Of a DNA stretch of 57,231 bases, positions 19,781 to 28,466 are shown one piece after another. Source of the stretch: Onthomonas sp964456525 (lineage in GTDB: Bacteria; Bacillota; Clostridia; Oscillospirales; Oscillospiraceae). The stretch spans positions 1 through 57,231 of the forward strand of contig CAYWAP010000007.1 of NCBI GenBank assembly GCA_964456525.1. Reading direction: 5' to 3'. Position numbers and translations under genes: made by a program. The notes beneath the pieces were generated by a model. It was not told the DNA's origin, ran no database searches, and saw only the letters and a program-made list of their open reading frames with translations. How positions within the stretch are numbered: position 1 is the stretch's first letter; every line of letters starts with the position of its first letter.

Positions 19781-20619
19781 GAGCGAGAAAGACAAAAGAC
19801 ATCCTCATCAACGCCTGCGTTTTCCTTTGCGCCGGTCTGACGGTGGCCCTGCTGGTAGGCATCATCGGCTATGTGCTCTTTCGCGGACTCCCTCAGGTGT
19901 CTGTCAGCTTCCTGACCAGCGTTCCCAGCATCTCAAAGGGCATCATCGGCATTCTGCCCTATCTTCTCAACACCCTGTATATCATCCTGCTGGCAATCAT
20001 CATCGTCCTCCCTTTGGGCGTTGGCGCGGCGGTTTATCTGACCGAATACGCCACCAACAAGAAACTGATCTCTGTCATTGAGTTCACCACCGAGACGCTG
20101 GCCGGCATCCCCTCCATTATCTACGGTCTGGTAGGCATGCTGCTCTTCTGCCAGTTTATGGGCTTCCAGTCCAGCCTGCTCTCCGGCGCGCTGACGCTGG
20201 TCATCATGACCCTTCCCACCATCATCCGCACCACCCAGGAGAGTTTGAAAACGGTCCCTCAGAGCTACCGCGAGGGGGCGCTGGGTCTGGGGGCCACCAA
20301 ATGGCACATGATCCGCACCATCGTGCTCCCCTGCAGTCTGGACGGCATCGTCACCGGCTGTATTCTGGCGGTTGGCCGCATCGTAGGCGAGAGCGCCGCT
20401 CTACTCTTTACCGCAGGCGCTGGCAAAACACTGCTCACCAACATATTCACCGCCTACACCCGCAGCGGCGCAACGCTGTCTGTGGCCCTGTACATGTACG
20501 CCTTTGAAGAGGGCAAGTTTGATGTGGCCTACGGCATCGCGGCCGTTCTCATGGTTCTGGTGCTGCTCATCAATTTTGCCGCCAAGTTTGCCCGGAAAAA
20601 GCTGAAGGGCAAGCATTGA
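19777..20619 (+). CDS. pstA: Phosphate ABC permease PstA
   Basis: The second permease subunit, 280 residues, six membrane segments. Its EAA loop is REGALGLGATKWHMIRTI with GRIVGESAALLFTAG after it. GIPSIIYGLVGMLLF, shared with PstC-type proteins, is also present. It overlaps pstC by four nt at its start and is followed after 26 nt by pstB. Length and order match the standard pstSCAB operon. Confidence 0.93.
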   Translation: MRARKTKDILINACVFLCAGLTVALLVGIIGYVLFRGLPQVSVSFLTSVPSISKGIIGILPYLLNTLYIILLAIIIVLPLGVGAAVYLTEYATNKKLISVIEFTTETLAGIPSIIYGLVGMLLFCQFMGFQSSLLSGALTLVIMTLPTIIRTTQESLKTVPQSYREGALGLGATKWHMIRTIVLPCSLDGIVTGCILAVGRIVGESAALLFTAGAGKTLLTNIFTAYTRSGATLSVALYMYAFEEGKFDVAYGIAAVLMVLVLLINFAAKFARKKLKGKH

Positions 20620-20645
20620 CCCCTATAAACGGAAAGGAGAATTCG

Positions 20646-21404
20646 ATGGATACTCCCATCATCGAAACCCGGAATCTAAAGCTCTATTACGGCGATTTTC
20701 AGGCTTTAAAGGGCATCGATATGCGCATTGAGGAGCGGAAAATCACCGCCCTGATCGGCCCCTCCGGCTGCGGCAAGTCCACCTTCCTGAAAACGCTGAA
20801 CCGGATGAACGATCTCATTCCCGGCATCCGTATCGAGGGCGAAATTCTTTACCGGGGGAAAGATATTTTTTCCAAAGACATCGACGTCACAAAGCTCCGC
20901 AAGAAGATTGGCATGGTCTTTCAGAAGGCCAACCCCTTCCCCATGAGCATCTATGACAACATCACCTATGGCCCCCGCCTTCACGGCCGCTACAGCAAAT
21001 CCGAGTTAGATGACATTGTAGAAAAATCGCTCCGCGGGGCCGCCCTCTGGGACGAGGTCAAAGACCGTCTGAAAAAATCCGCGCTGGGCCTGTCCGGCGG
21101 CCAGCAGCAGCGCCTGTGCATTGCCCGGGCGCTGGCCGTGGAGCCGGACATCCTGCTGATGGATGAGCCAACGTCCGCGCTGGACCCCGCCTCCACCATC
21201 AAGGTGGAAGAGCTGATGAGCGACCTGAAGGAGAACTATACCGTCGTCATCGTCACCCACAACATGCAGCAAGCAGCCCGTATCAGCGATACCTGCGCGT
21301 TCTTCCTGGTGGGCGAGATGATTGAAATGGGGCCAACAGAGCGTATGTTCTCCATGCCGGCAGACAAGCGGACGGAGGACTATATCACGGGGCGGTTCGG
21401 TTGA
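20646..21404 (+). CDS. pstB: Phosphate ABC ATPase PstB
   Basis: A cytosolic ATP-binding subunit of 252 residues. Walker A is GPSGCGKST (38-46), the signature is LSGGQQQR, Walker B is ILLMDEPTSAL and the switch His is in IVTHNMQQA. PstB-specific sequence includes NRMNDLIPG and FQKANPFPMSIYDN. I chose ATG 20646 after AAAGGAGAATTCG; an in-frame upstream start at 20616 overlaps pstA and lacks a ribosome site. It energises phosphate uptake and, with PhoU, is thought to report transport state to PhoR. Confidence 0.95.
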   Translation: MDTPIIETRNLKLYYGDFQALKGIDMRIEERKITALIGPSGCGKSTFLKTLNRMNDLIPGIRIEGEILYRGKDIFSKDIDVTKLRKKIGMVFQKANPFPMSIYDNITYGPRLHGRYSKSELDDIVEKSLRGAALWDEVKDRLKKSALGLSGGQQQRLCIARALAVEPDILLMDEPTSALDPASTIKVEELMSDLKENYTVVIVTHNMQQAARISDTCAFFLVGEMIEMGPTERMFSMPADKRTEDYITGRFG

Positions 21405-21405
21405 T

Positions 21406-21639
21406 ATGCGCCCCCTGCTGACAAAGCTCTGCGCGTTTCTTCAGCGCAACATCGCGATCTGGGGCGTTGACAATGACATTGGCCTGTTTGACGACGAGAA
21501 GTGGGAACAGCAGGCACTGCACCCGGACCCCAAGCCCCAGACCGGCAGTCAACCCCACACCACACAAAACGGAGGAATTTATGAGCGCAAGAAAAGCCTA
21601 CGACCAGGATCTGGAACGGCTCAACAACACCCTGATTGA
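21406..21639 (+). CDS. Small hypothetical protein between pstB and phoU
   Basis: A 77-codon frame begins two nt after the pstB stop and runs 59 nt into phoU in another frame. It starts MRPLLTKLCAFLQRN and contains an acidic segment (GVDNDIGLFDDEKWEQQ), then a Pro-rich tail. The ribosome site is weak (GGGGCGG) and I recognise no family. It fills an otherwise empty 176-nt gap in a tight operon, which is the only reason to list it. It could equally be an untranslated spacer. Confidence 0.3.
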   Translation: MRPLLTKLCAFLQRNIAIWGVDNDIGLFDDEKWEQQALHPDPKPQTGSQPHTTQNGGIYERKKSLRPGSGTAQQHPD

Positions 21640-22249
21640 AATGGCCCGTCTTTCCCAGGACGCTCTGGCCGATACCATTCATATGCTGTCCAGCGGCAAC
21701 ACCACCCCTGCTTCCACCATCACCGAATACCACAGTCAAATCACGCAGCTGGGGCGGGATGTAGAGCATCAGTGCATGATTTTGCTGCTGCGCCAGCAGC
21801 CCATCGCCACGGATCTGCGCAAGATCAGCACTGCCTTGAAGGTTGTGGCGGACATCAGCCGCATCGGGGACTTTGCCGTGGACATTACCGACATCCTCTC
21901 CGCCATGAACAGCGCCTATCTGAGAGATCACGCCCTGCACAATCGCGTTCTGGAGATGGCCCAACACGCCAGCAGCATGGTGATTGACTCCATCACCGCC
22001 TTCAGCACGCTGGATCTCGACCTGGGAAAAGACGTCATTGCCCGTGACGACCAGGTGGACCACGAATTTGCCAGCATGAAAGATATTCTGTCTTCCTACA
22101 TCGCCGCCGGTCCTGACGCGGTAAATATCGCGCTGGACTACCTGATGATCGCCAAATATTTTGAGCGTCTGGGCGACCACGCGGTCAACATCGCGGAATG
22201 GGTCTGCTTCTGCGTCACAGGCGTCTATAAATCCAGCCGGATCGTATAA
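21581..22249 (+). CDS. phoU: Phosphate signalling protein PhoU
   Basis: A PhoU regulator of 222 residues made of two three-helix PhoU repeats (about 10-100 and 115-205). The metal-binding-type motifs RISDFAVDITD-like (RIGDFAVDITD, about 107) and ERLGDHAVNIAE (about 197-208) are present. ATG at 21581 follows GGAGGAATTT; an upstream in-frame start at 21467 has no ribosome site. It is the last gene of the pst operon. PhoU normally restrains PhoR when phosphate is plentiful and limits Pst activity. Confidence 0.93.
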   Translation: MSARKAYDQDLERLNNTLIEMARLSQDALADTIHMLSSGNTTPASTITEYHSQITQLGRDVEHQCMILLLRQQPIATDLRKISTALKVVADISRIGDFAVDITDILSAMNSAYLRDHALHNRVLEMAQHASSMVIDSITAFSTLDLDLGKDVIARDDQVDHEFASMKDILSSYIAAGPDAVNIALDYLMIAKYFERLGDHAVNIAEWVCFCVTGVYKSSRIV

Positions 22250-22311
22250 AAATCCCGATATTATCCGCCGCCCCAAACGGGCGGCGCACAACCTGATACT
22301 CCTGAAACGCG

Positions 22312-22342
22312 AAAAAGAGGACTGACGGCCAGTCCTCTTTTT
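22312..22342. terminator. Bidirectional terminator phoU/phage module
   Basis: AAAAAGAGGACTG (22312-22324) pairs with CAGTCCTCTTTTT (22330-22342) around a 5-nt loop. T-runs on both strands end the pst operon and the convergent phage operon. Confidence 0.88.
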
Positions 22343-22359
22343 GATGGCTTTTTAGAAAC

Positions 22360-22743
22360 TCACTGTTCCACGCCGTCCACACTCACATCTTTTACGACCT
22401 GCAAATTGTCCGCCCAGCTGTATATCGTATACGTGGGCGTGCCGAAGTAAACCGTTTTGGTCACGGTGCTGCCGGTCATGTCCGTATATTTCAGCGTTGT
22501 AAACGGCGTATCCTGGCTGCTAACTGCCCCTTCAATCACCTTTACCTCGTCCATGGTCAGGGGCGGCCACTTAATCTTTACGGTGGTCTTGATGCTCACA
22601 ATGGTTCCCACCATCTTGCCGCTGGCCGTCCGCCCCGTGTCGGAGGACCAGATTTTTTCTCTGGAAATGGTCATGCCCTCCAGCGCCGGGGTGGGCATTT
22701 TCACCCCGCCGATGTACAGGTCGGAAACCGTAATCGTCGCCAA
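22360..22743 (-). CDS. Phage DUF6711-like tail protein
   Basis: A 127-residue protein, last gene of the phage operon. The start TTG at 22743 follows GGGGGTGAGGG, 11 nt after the tape-measure stop; longer upstream frames only shadow that gene. Beta-rich sequence (INGVKMPTP-like IGGVKMPTPAL, DTGRTASGKMVGTIVS, KIKWPPLTMDEV, TKTVYFG) resembles the DUF6711 proteins often found right after tape-measure genes in clostridial siphophages. A distal-tail or baseplate-adjacent role is plausible from position only. No further tail genes follow. Confidence 0.6.
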   Translation of the reverse strand: MATITVSDLYIGGVKMPTPALEGMTISREKIWSSDTGRTASGKMVGTIVSIKTTVKIKWPPLTMDEVKVIEGAVSSQDTPFTTLKYTDMTGSTVTKTVYFGTPTYTIYSWADNLQVVKDVSVDGVEQ

Positions 22744-22754
22744 ACCCTCACCCC

Positions 22755-24639
22755 CTACAGATAGGCGCCCAGGGGATGCACCCCGTTGGCTCTCGCCTGG
22801 CCGTTGATGTAGTCCACTGCCGTCTGCCCGACGACGCGGCCGTCCAGCACCACCTGAACCAGGATGGGCTGGCCACTGGTGCTTTCCCGGCTGCCGTTCA
22901 GCTGCGACGCCAGCCGCTGAGCCACTTTGTCCATCCACTCGGTGTGGTTCTCCAGCGGGACAATCGCTTCCATGCCAGCCTCTCCCACCAGAGTGTTGCC
23001 CAGCAGCGTGGCCGAGCGAACAATTCCGCCTCTGGCGGCAAATTGCAGCGTGGGCCAGCCGGCCAGTCCCAGCGCCTTGTAAACCGCCTTTTTCAGCGCG
23101 CTCACGTTGGTGGAATAGGTCACCTTCAGCGACAGCGATTTATTGCTCCAGCCAGACTTCAGATTATTCCACAGCGTTGCAGCCGATGTCGCCAGCTTGT
23201 TTTTGATGGAAAGCGTTCGGGTGCCCCAGGCCGTCTTAAATTTGCTCCACAGGGTCCCGGCGGAGGATTGCAGCTGGTTGGCAATCTTCACAATCCGGCT
23301 CTCTCCCCACGCCGCCTTAAAGTTGCTCCACAGCGTTCCGGCGGAGGATTGCAGCTGGTTGGCAATCTTCACAATCCGGCTCTCTCCCCACGNNNNNNNN
23401 NNNNNNNNNNNNNNNNNNNNNNNNNNNNNNNNNNNNNNNNNNNNNNNNNNNNNNNNNNNNNNNNNNNNNNNNNNNNNNNNNNNNNNNNNNNNCCGCCTTA
23501 AAGTTGCTCCACAGCGTTCCGGCGGAGGATTGCAGCTGGTTGGCGATCTTCACAATCCGGCTCTCTCCCCACGCCGCTTTAAAATTGCTCCACAGGGTGC
23601 TTGCCGCATTGCTCAGCGCATTTCCGATTGTGACGCAGGCATTCTGAGCGCTCCAACTGCTTTTGAACTCCTGCCACAGCTGCGCCGCGCTGTACGCCAA
23701 CTGAACCGGCAGCTGAATGCTATCCTCCGATGACAAACCGATCCAATCAAAAATGGTGCCGGAAAACAGGCTGCCAAACGCCTCTGCAATCCAGCTGGCC
23801 CCATTTTTCAGCCCGCTGACGAGATTGCTCCAAAGATTGGCGCCAAAGTCCTGCAAGCTGCCCAAAATGTCGCCGCTGTTCACCAGCTCTGCCAGCCCCT
23901 CCAGCCGGTCGGCCACCCAGGATATGGCATTGGCCACATTGCCCAGGTAGTTCACCAAAAGTTTGCCGCTCCAGGATGCCAGAGGCTCCAGGATATTCTC
24001 CCAAACGGCCTGCCCAATGGGCTGAAAAATTTTCAGCTCCGCAGTGAGAATCCGAATCACCCCGGCCAGTGCGTTGAGCAGCGTGGGGGCCAGACTTTGC
24101 AGCGTCCATTTTCCCAGCGGAACCAACACATTCTGATAGCCCCAGTTCAGCGCCCCCTTCAAGACCGTCCCCAGTGCCGACGCGGCATTTTTCAAATTCT
24201 GAAGGGCTTTCAGGGTGTTTCCGCCATTCAGATTCAGAAAGTTCCCCATGGACGTCAGCAACTGATTCAGCAGTTTTTTCAACTTCTCCAGCCAGGTGGC
24301 CTCTTCTTTGATAGCGGTTATGTTGCCGCTGCTCTTGCCGCTGCTGCTTTTTCCGGAACTGCTCCCAGAGCTTTTTCCGCCGCTGGAAGAGGAGCTGGAG
24401 CTGGTAACCGAGCTGAGGCGGTTGATCTCGTCAAAGGAAAACAAGTCCCGGATCTGGCCGGTCAGCTTCTTGGTGCTGCTGGATGCCGATGATGCCGCCT
24501 TTCCCACCGTGCTCACAGCAAGGGCTACCTGCCCCACACTTTTGGCCGTGGACTGCAACGTCTTGACCACGCGGCTCAAGCTGGTCGCCGTCTGACTGAG
24601 ACTTTTACTGACGTTCCCCGTCTGGGTCTGTTCTGCCAT
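22755..24639 (-). CDS. Phage tail tape measure protein (interrupted by assembly gap)
   Basis: This protein sets tail length in siphophages. It starts at ATG 24639 after AGGGGGAAAATCCC and ends at 22755, with an exact 100-N gap inside (23393-23492). The two sides read in different frames when the Ns are counted, so the gap length is arbitrary and I treat both parts as one gene. Seen: an N-terminal Ser/Thr/Ala-rich helical part, a Ser/Gly/Lys-rich linker, a hydrophobic centre, then tandem 27-residue repeats (KIANQLQSSAGTLWSNFK) and a C-terminal part with ARGGIVRSATLLGNTLVGEAG-like sequence. Total length is unknown. The gene is short for the family, which implies a short tail unless the repeat array is long. 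Confidence 0.8.
23150..23640 (-). repeat. 81-bp tandem repeats in tape measure gene
   Basis: Units of 81 bp (27 codons) with Trp and Phe at fixed positions (LWSNFKAAWGES) occur on both sides of the N gap. Two or three are nearly identical and outer ones are diverged. The gap almost certainly reflects collapsed copies. Confidence 0.8.
23393..23492. other. Assembly gap of 100 N
   Basis: Exactly 100 unknown bases within the 81-bp repeat array. This is the conventional placeholder for a gap of unknown size. Confidence 0.99.
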
Positions 24640-24948
24640 GGGATTTTCCCCCTTTTGCGGCGGCATAGCGCGCCATGATCCGCCGGTATTTTTCCAGTTT
24701 CATTTGCCGGATCTCCTCCTCGCTCCACAGCGGAAACGCCTCGTAGAGATCGGGCGCCCGCTCTCCGGCCAGAGCGCCGGCGATCAGCCCCACCTGCTGA
24801 TAGGCAATCATCGCCTCCAGCTGCATATGCCTCTCTTCCCGCTCCCGCATCCCTTCCAGCCGGTCGGCCAATTCCCCGAAGGTCATCTCGTCCGCTTCCC
24901 AGGGCAGCAGGCCGCTGCCTGCTGCCGCCCTGTCCAGCGCTTCCTGGC
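24605..24948 (-). CDS. Tail assembly chaperone, frameshift extension (gpT-like)
   Basis: A frame in the -1 register relative to the preceding chaperone gene. It is open from about 25005 and continues past that gene's stop (24949) to 24605. It reads PPYRESLSQEALDRAAAGSG and then MTFGELADRLEGMREREERH (internal ATG at 24886). That ATG has no ribosome site, so expression as a C-terminal extension by -1 frameshifting is more likely, as in the lambda G/GT pair. No classical slippery heptamer is obvious; an AGGAGGAGG stretch lies in the overlap. The C-terminus overlaps the tape-measure start. Confidence 0.55.
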
Positions 24949-25368
24949 TCAGGGATTCCCGGTAGGGCGGTCTGCCTCCTCCTGTTCTTTCTGATCCAGA
25001 CCGTCAAAGGCCCGTGCAACGTTCTCTCTCACAGCGCCTTTCAACTGCTGGGCCTGCTCCCTGCTGATGAGGCCGGACTCCGCCGCGATTTCAAAGGCCA
25101 GCGCGCCAAAGGCCTCCTGTCCGCTCCAGCCCCAATCGACCAGATGGTCATAAAACGCCTCGCCGTCCCGGATGGGATTGTCGTTGCCATCCCAGTTCAG
25201 CGCCTGCTGGAGCACAGCCGCCATACGCTCGCCGTCCACCGCCGCGCCCAGAACCGTTTCCAGAGTGTCCTCGTGAAACTGGCGGCGCAGGGCGCGCTGG
25301 CCGCCCAGCGTCAGGCGCAGCCGGTAACTCTCGCCGTTGACGTCGATATCATATGTCCGCTTTGCCAT
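24949..25368 (-). CDS. Tail assembly chaperone (gpG-like)
   Basis: A protein of 139 residues between the tail tube and tape-measure genes, the standard position of the tail assembly chaperone. It begins AKRTYDIDVNGESYRLRLT, a short beta-rich start, then becomes helical and acidic (DGLDQKEQEEAD). ATG at 25368 follows GGGGGAGAGGC. Its 3' end overlaps a -1 frame that continues for about 115 codons, which supports the assignment. Chaperones of this kind coat the tape measure before tube polymerisation. Confidence 0.7.
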   Translation of the reverse strand: MAKRTYDIDVNGESYRLRLTLGGQRALRRQFHEDTLETVLGAAVDGERMAAVLQQALNWDGNDNPIRDGEAFYDHLVDWGWSGQEAFGALAFEIAAESGLISREQAQQLKGAVRENVARAFDGLDQKEQEEADRPTGNP

Positions 25369-25413
25369 TGCCTCTCCCCCTTCCCGTATTCAAATCATCA
25401 CAACCGCCGGCCG

Positions 25414-25821
25414 TCAGGACGGGTTGGTCACAACCCAGTCGCTTTGCAGGCTGATGACCAGCTTGGCCGTAATCAGCGCATCCACCGCAGTACCGTCAAT
25501 ATAGGTGCTGACATAGCCGGTGGTGGCAAAGCTGCTCCCGTCCGGGAAGGTCACCACCACCGGAACAATCTTCCCTGCGTCCTGAAGCGCTTTGAGCACC
25601 CGGTAGTCAGAGTCCGTATCGCTGTTGTCAAACAGGTACGTCACCTCAAAGTTCGTGGTGTCCTGGACGCCGGGGACATTCTTCTTCATCGTGTCCTTCA
25701 TGCAGGTGGCGTCCAGCTCGGAGGGCGTGCCCCCAATATCACCAATTTCCTGAACATAGTTGATACTGGTCGAGTTCACCTTCAAATCCAGTCCAATGCT
25801 TGCCAAACCCTGTGTTGCCAT
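25414..25821 (-). CDS. Major tail (tube) protein
   Basis: A protein of 135 residues, start ATG 25821 after a purine-rich GGAAAGGAAGAG. The sequence is beta-rich with the arrangement of siphophage tube proteins: GLDLKVNSTSINYVQEIGDI, LDATCMKDTMKKNVPGVQD and a closing AKLVISLQSDWVV. It lies between the tail-completion-like gene and the chaperone, as expected. It would polymerise as rings around the tape measure. Confidence 0.75.
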   Translation of the reverse strand: MATQGLASIGLDLKVNSTSINYVQEIGDIGGTPSELDATCMKDTMKKNVPGVQDTTNFEVTYLFDNSDTDSDYRVLKALQDAGKIVPVVVTFPDGSSFATTGYVSTYIDGTAVDALITAKLVISLQSDWVVTNPS

Positions 25822-25871
25822 ATCTCCACTCTTCCTTTCCTATTTTCTGTTTTCCAGCCATATAGGGGCGG

Positions 25872-26261
25872 TCAATCCACCAGCCGCATGGTTCGCTTGT
25901 CCACCTTTCGGCCAAACCGGTATGTTTTTCGCAGATATCCGCTGCTGTCCCCCGCAACGGTGTCCGACCCGGCATATGTCCGCTTCAACCCCATCTCCAG
26001 CATGGCGCTGTTCACCGCAGCTGCCACCAGATTCACCGTTTCCCGGTCAAAGGCCCACACGTCCACCTGATAGACAATCTGATCCACCACGGAACAGTCC
26101 GTGCTGACGTTGGAATACTCCCCATAGGTCACCAAAACCCCATCCGAAGCGGCAGACGGATAGCGCTGCCGCACGGTGTATTCCACCTCACACGCCACGC
26201 CCTCCAACGCCGCCTTCACCTGCGCGCGCCCATCCACCAGAATGGTCTCCACCGCGTTCAC
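25872..26261 (-). CDS. Tail completion/terminator-like protein
   Basis: A protein of 129 residues, starting at GTG 26261 after GAGGTGATGCGAA. It resembles DUF3168-type tail-terminator or minor tail proteins: RYPSAASDGVLVTYGEYSN, a VVDQIVYQVDVWAFDRE strand pair and a C-terminal RKTYRFGRKVDKRTMRLVD. Position just before the tube protein supports the call. Exact role uncertain. Confidence 0.6.
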   Translation of the reverse strand: MNAVETILVDGRAQVKAALEGVACEVEYTVRQRYPSAASDGVLVTYGEYSNVSTDCSVVDQIVYQVDVWAFDRETVNLVAAAVNSAMLEMGLKRTYAGSDTVAGDSSGYLRKTYRFGRKVDKRTMRLVD

Positions 26262-26267
26262 TTCGCA

Positions 26268-26642
26268 TCACCTCACACGTTCCAACAGAAACAGCCGGTG
26301 ACAGGGCCACATCTGGACTTGTTTCAGCTCATAAATCGCGTCATGGATGATAAAACGGTCCCCTGGCTCCGTCTCCAGATCGGACCGGCAGACTCCCTGC
26401 AGCGTCTCCACGGCCTGTTCTCCATGCTCCAGCTGCTGCTGGCCGGAGCTCAGCCGCCCGCTGGACTGCCAGCTGCGCACCACCTGCCAGCAGATGGCCT
26501 CTTGAGCGCCATCCTGTACCACCACGTCCGGATTCTCCAGATCATAGACAATTTTTGTCTCCCCCAGGCTGTCCAGCACCTGCTGTCTCCGGCACAGGGA
26601 AAACCCCATCCTCCAGCCTTCCGGCGTTGTCCTCACCTGCAT
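26268..26642 (-). CDS. Head-closure/head-tail joining candidate
   Basis: A protein of 124 residues, overlapping the upstream connector gene by 10 nt (ATG 26642, GGAG six nt upstream). It has the small beta-barrel look of head-closure proteins (TKIVYDLENPDVVV, DRFIIHDAIYELKQVQMWPC) and sits at the head-closure position between connector and tail-completion genes. I do not recognise a specific family. Confidence 0.5.
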   Translation of the reverse strand: MQVRTTPEGWRMGFSLCRRQQVLDSLGETKIVYDLENPDVVVQDGAQEAICWQVVRSWQSSGRLSSGQQQLEHGEQAVETLQGVCRSDLETEPGDRFIIHDAIYELKQVQMWPCHRLFLLERVR

Positions 26643-26989
26643 GATACACTCCGATACCGGGCCAAATCGGACACAATCTCCTGCACCGCATTGCGATAAT
26701 CCTCTGCGGTCATATAAGTCTCGCTCTGGCTCAACTGCCCTTCTGCATAGCTGCCGCTTTTCAAGCCCATGTGCTCCGTGCAGTCCCGGCGGTAAAACAC
26801 CGCTGCCAGCTCCACCACCTTTGGCATTATGACTTCATCCAGTTCACGAACCCCCAGATAGAGCAGCAGCTCCCCTTCCGCGTCACAGAGCTCATCTTCC
26901 AGCAAAACGATCACGTCCTCATCCGGGTCCTCCAGATGCAGCACCCGCTCCAGCTTTGGCAAAAGACTGCTCAGCATTTCCTCTGTCAT
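26633..26989 (-). CDS. Head-tail connector (gp6-like)
   Basis: An acidic helical protein of 118 residues, ATG 26989 after GGAGGGAGCAC. The pattern fits phage gp6/gp15-type head-tail connectors: a short helical N-terminus, EGELLLYLGVRELDEVIMPK and VVELAAVFYRRDCTEHMGLK. It follows the capsid gene after about 124 nt that contain a perfect hairpin. It would form the ring below the portal. Confidence 0.65.
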   Translation of the reverse strand: MTEEMLSSLLPKLERVLHLEDPDEDVIVLLEDELCDAEGELLLYLGVRELDEVIMPKVVELAAVFYRRDCTEHMGLKSGSYAEGQLSQSETYMTAEDYRNAVQEIVSDLARYRSVSCR

Positions 26990-27009
26990 GTGCTCCCTCC
27001 TTCTTTACC

Positions 27010-27034
27010 GGGCGGATGACGGCGTCATCCGCCC
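27010..27034. other. Hairpin downstream of capsid gene
   Basis: GGGCGGATGAC (27010-27020) pairs perfectly with GTCATCCGCCC (27024-27034) over a 3-nt loop. No T-run follows on the minus strand, so it probably shapes mRNA stability or gives more capsid than connector. Confidence 0.6.
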
Positions 27035-27113
27035 CACAGTGTTTTCACGCGCCCATTCTCTTTTGCTACAACCTCCGGGCGCAAACTTCCCCCGCCATAA
27101 CCGGCGCGTTTCG

Positions 27114-27959
27114 TTATCCCTTGTCCACCGTCAGCACGGCCAGCGCCTCGGGCTGAACCACTTTGGCGCCGTACACATGCAGCCCTTTAATCGCGTCGGA
27201 GAAATTTTTCTCCAGCCGGTATGCCTCCAGTTCCACCAACTGCTCGGCAAAGGAACCGGCGGCGTTGGTTCCGGCCAGGATTTTATACTTGGCGCCGCTG
27301 GTGTTGGGCACGTTGTTAGAGAGATGAATCTGGAACCCGGCGGCCTCGCCAACCAGACCGCCCTGCAAAACCGCCTGGTTGTAGCCGGTGCCGTTGCCCA
27401 CAAAGCGCTGATCCTTCAGCAGCAGCGCATGGTACCAGGGGGGAATCACGACCCATCGCCCCATCATGGGCACATTGGCCTCGGACAGCACCGTGGCCAA
27501 ATCCACCAGATAGTCATAGGCATTGGAGGAGGTCGGCGTCACCACCGTGGTATCGGACGTCACAATATTCCCGGAGTCGCAGCCCTCCAAGAGCAGATTC
27601 GCCAGATACTGGTCGATTACATCGTTCATGTCATAGCTGGCCCGCTGCATTGCGCTGTCCACCAGCTTGGGATTGCTCTGGGCGTTGTCAATGTCCTTAA
27701 TTTGAAAGTTAAAGTACTTCGCCTGGTCAATGACCAGATTCTGCTGCTCGCCGTCCAGCTCCTCCGGAGACGCAATGTCGCTGCCGTCATAGTCCTGAAT
27801 GGTGATGCTGCCCAGCTGATTGATGTGTACGGTATCGCCAAAGGCCCGAATATCACCCTCGTAGTTGCGATTCATCAGTCCTGCATACACATGAACCTTG
27901 TCCAGATGCTCCAGCAGTCTGGCCGACCAGACTTCGGGAATAAAATTAGAAAATGCCAT
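27114..27959 (-). CDS. Major capsid protein (P22-coat/HK97-fold like)
   Basis: A capsid subunit of 281 residues, ATG 27959 after AAAGGAGGATAATCC. The opening NFIPEVWSARLLEHLDKVHV and the GDTVHINQLGSITIQDYDG segment are typical of the P22 coat-protein-like family in Bacillota siphophages. No delta-domain protease cleavage site is evident, in agreement with a separate scaffolding protein upstream. It has its own strong ribosome site and a structured 3' region, as expected for the most abundant virion protein. Confidence 0.85.
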   Translation of the reverse strand: MAFSNFIPEVWSARLLEHLDKVHVYAGLMNRNYEGDIRAFGDTVHINQLGSITIQDYDGSDIASPEELDGEQQNLVIDQAKYFNFQIKDIDNAQSNPKLVDSAMQRASYDMNDVIDQYLANLLLEGCDSGNIVTSDTTVVTPTSSNAYDYLVDLATVLSEANVPMMGRWVVIPPWYHALLLKDQRFVGNGTGYNQAVLQGGLVGEAAGFQIHLSNNVPNTSGAKYKILAGTNAAGSFAEQLVELEAYRLEKNFSDAIKGLHVYGAKVVQPEALAVLTVDKG

Positions 27960-28016
27960 GGATTATCCTCCTTTTGTGTGAACACTGTCCTTCTTGAACC
28001 GAAATTGGGACCCTTC

Positions 28017-28466
28017 TCAGCCTTGCAGCGCTTTCATGATCTCCTCCCAGTGGGAGTTGATCTCCTTGGCCGAAAGGTGCTTCAATTCCCCCCGGCTGTA
28101 ACCGCTGGCCTGCTTCGGCTCCTTGGGAATCCCCCGGCCGCGCAGCCGCTCCACAACGGCCTGTGTGACGGCCTCCCGAAACAGCGTTTCAAAGGCGTTT
28201 ACCGCCCCTTCCAGCTGTTCCTCGTCCACCGGCGCAAAATACGGCGCAAACTCCACCGGAAGCCGGCGCTCCTGCAACAGCTGGGCCGCCCGTATCTTGG
28301 CCTCCCACCGGCGGCGCTCCTCTTGCAGCTCGGCGCGCTCCTGCTCCAGCGCTTCCCGCTCCTCTGCGGCCTCCAGTTCCGTCTCTTCGTCCGCCTGCTC
28401 AGAAGGCGGTGCCTCTGTTATCTCCTTCACCTCCTCATCGTTTGGTTTCCTGCGTTTTTTCGCCAT
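28017..28466 (-). CDS. Phage capsid scaffolding protein
   Basis: A highly charged, helical protein of 149 residues, ATG 28466 after GGAGGGAAATT, overlapping the portal gene by 32 nt. A long acidic coiled coil (about 20-90, LEAAEEREALEQERAELQE) precedes a C-terminal capsid-binding helical tail. This matches DUF4355-type scaffolds encoded between portal and coat genes. It would direct procapsid assembly and leave before DNA packaging. Confidence 0.75.
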   Translation of the reverse strand: MAKKRRKPNDEEVKEITEAPPSEQADEETELEAAEEREALEQERAELQEERRRWEAKIRAAQLLQERRLPVEFAPYFAPVDEEQLEGAVNAFETLFREAVTQAVVERLRGRGIPKEPKQASGYSRGELKHLSAKEINSHWEEIMKALQG

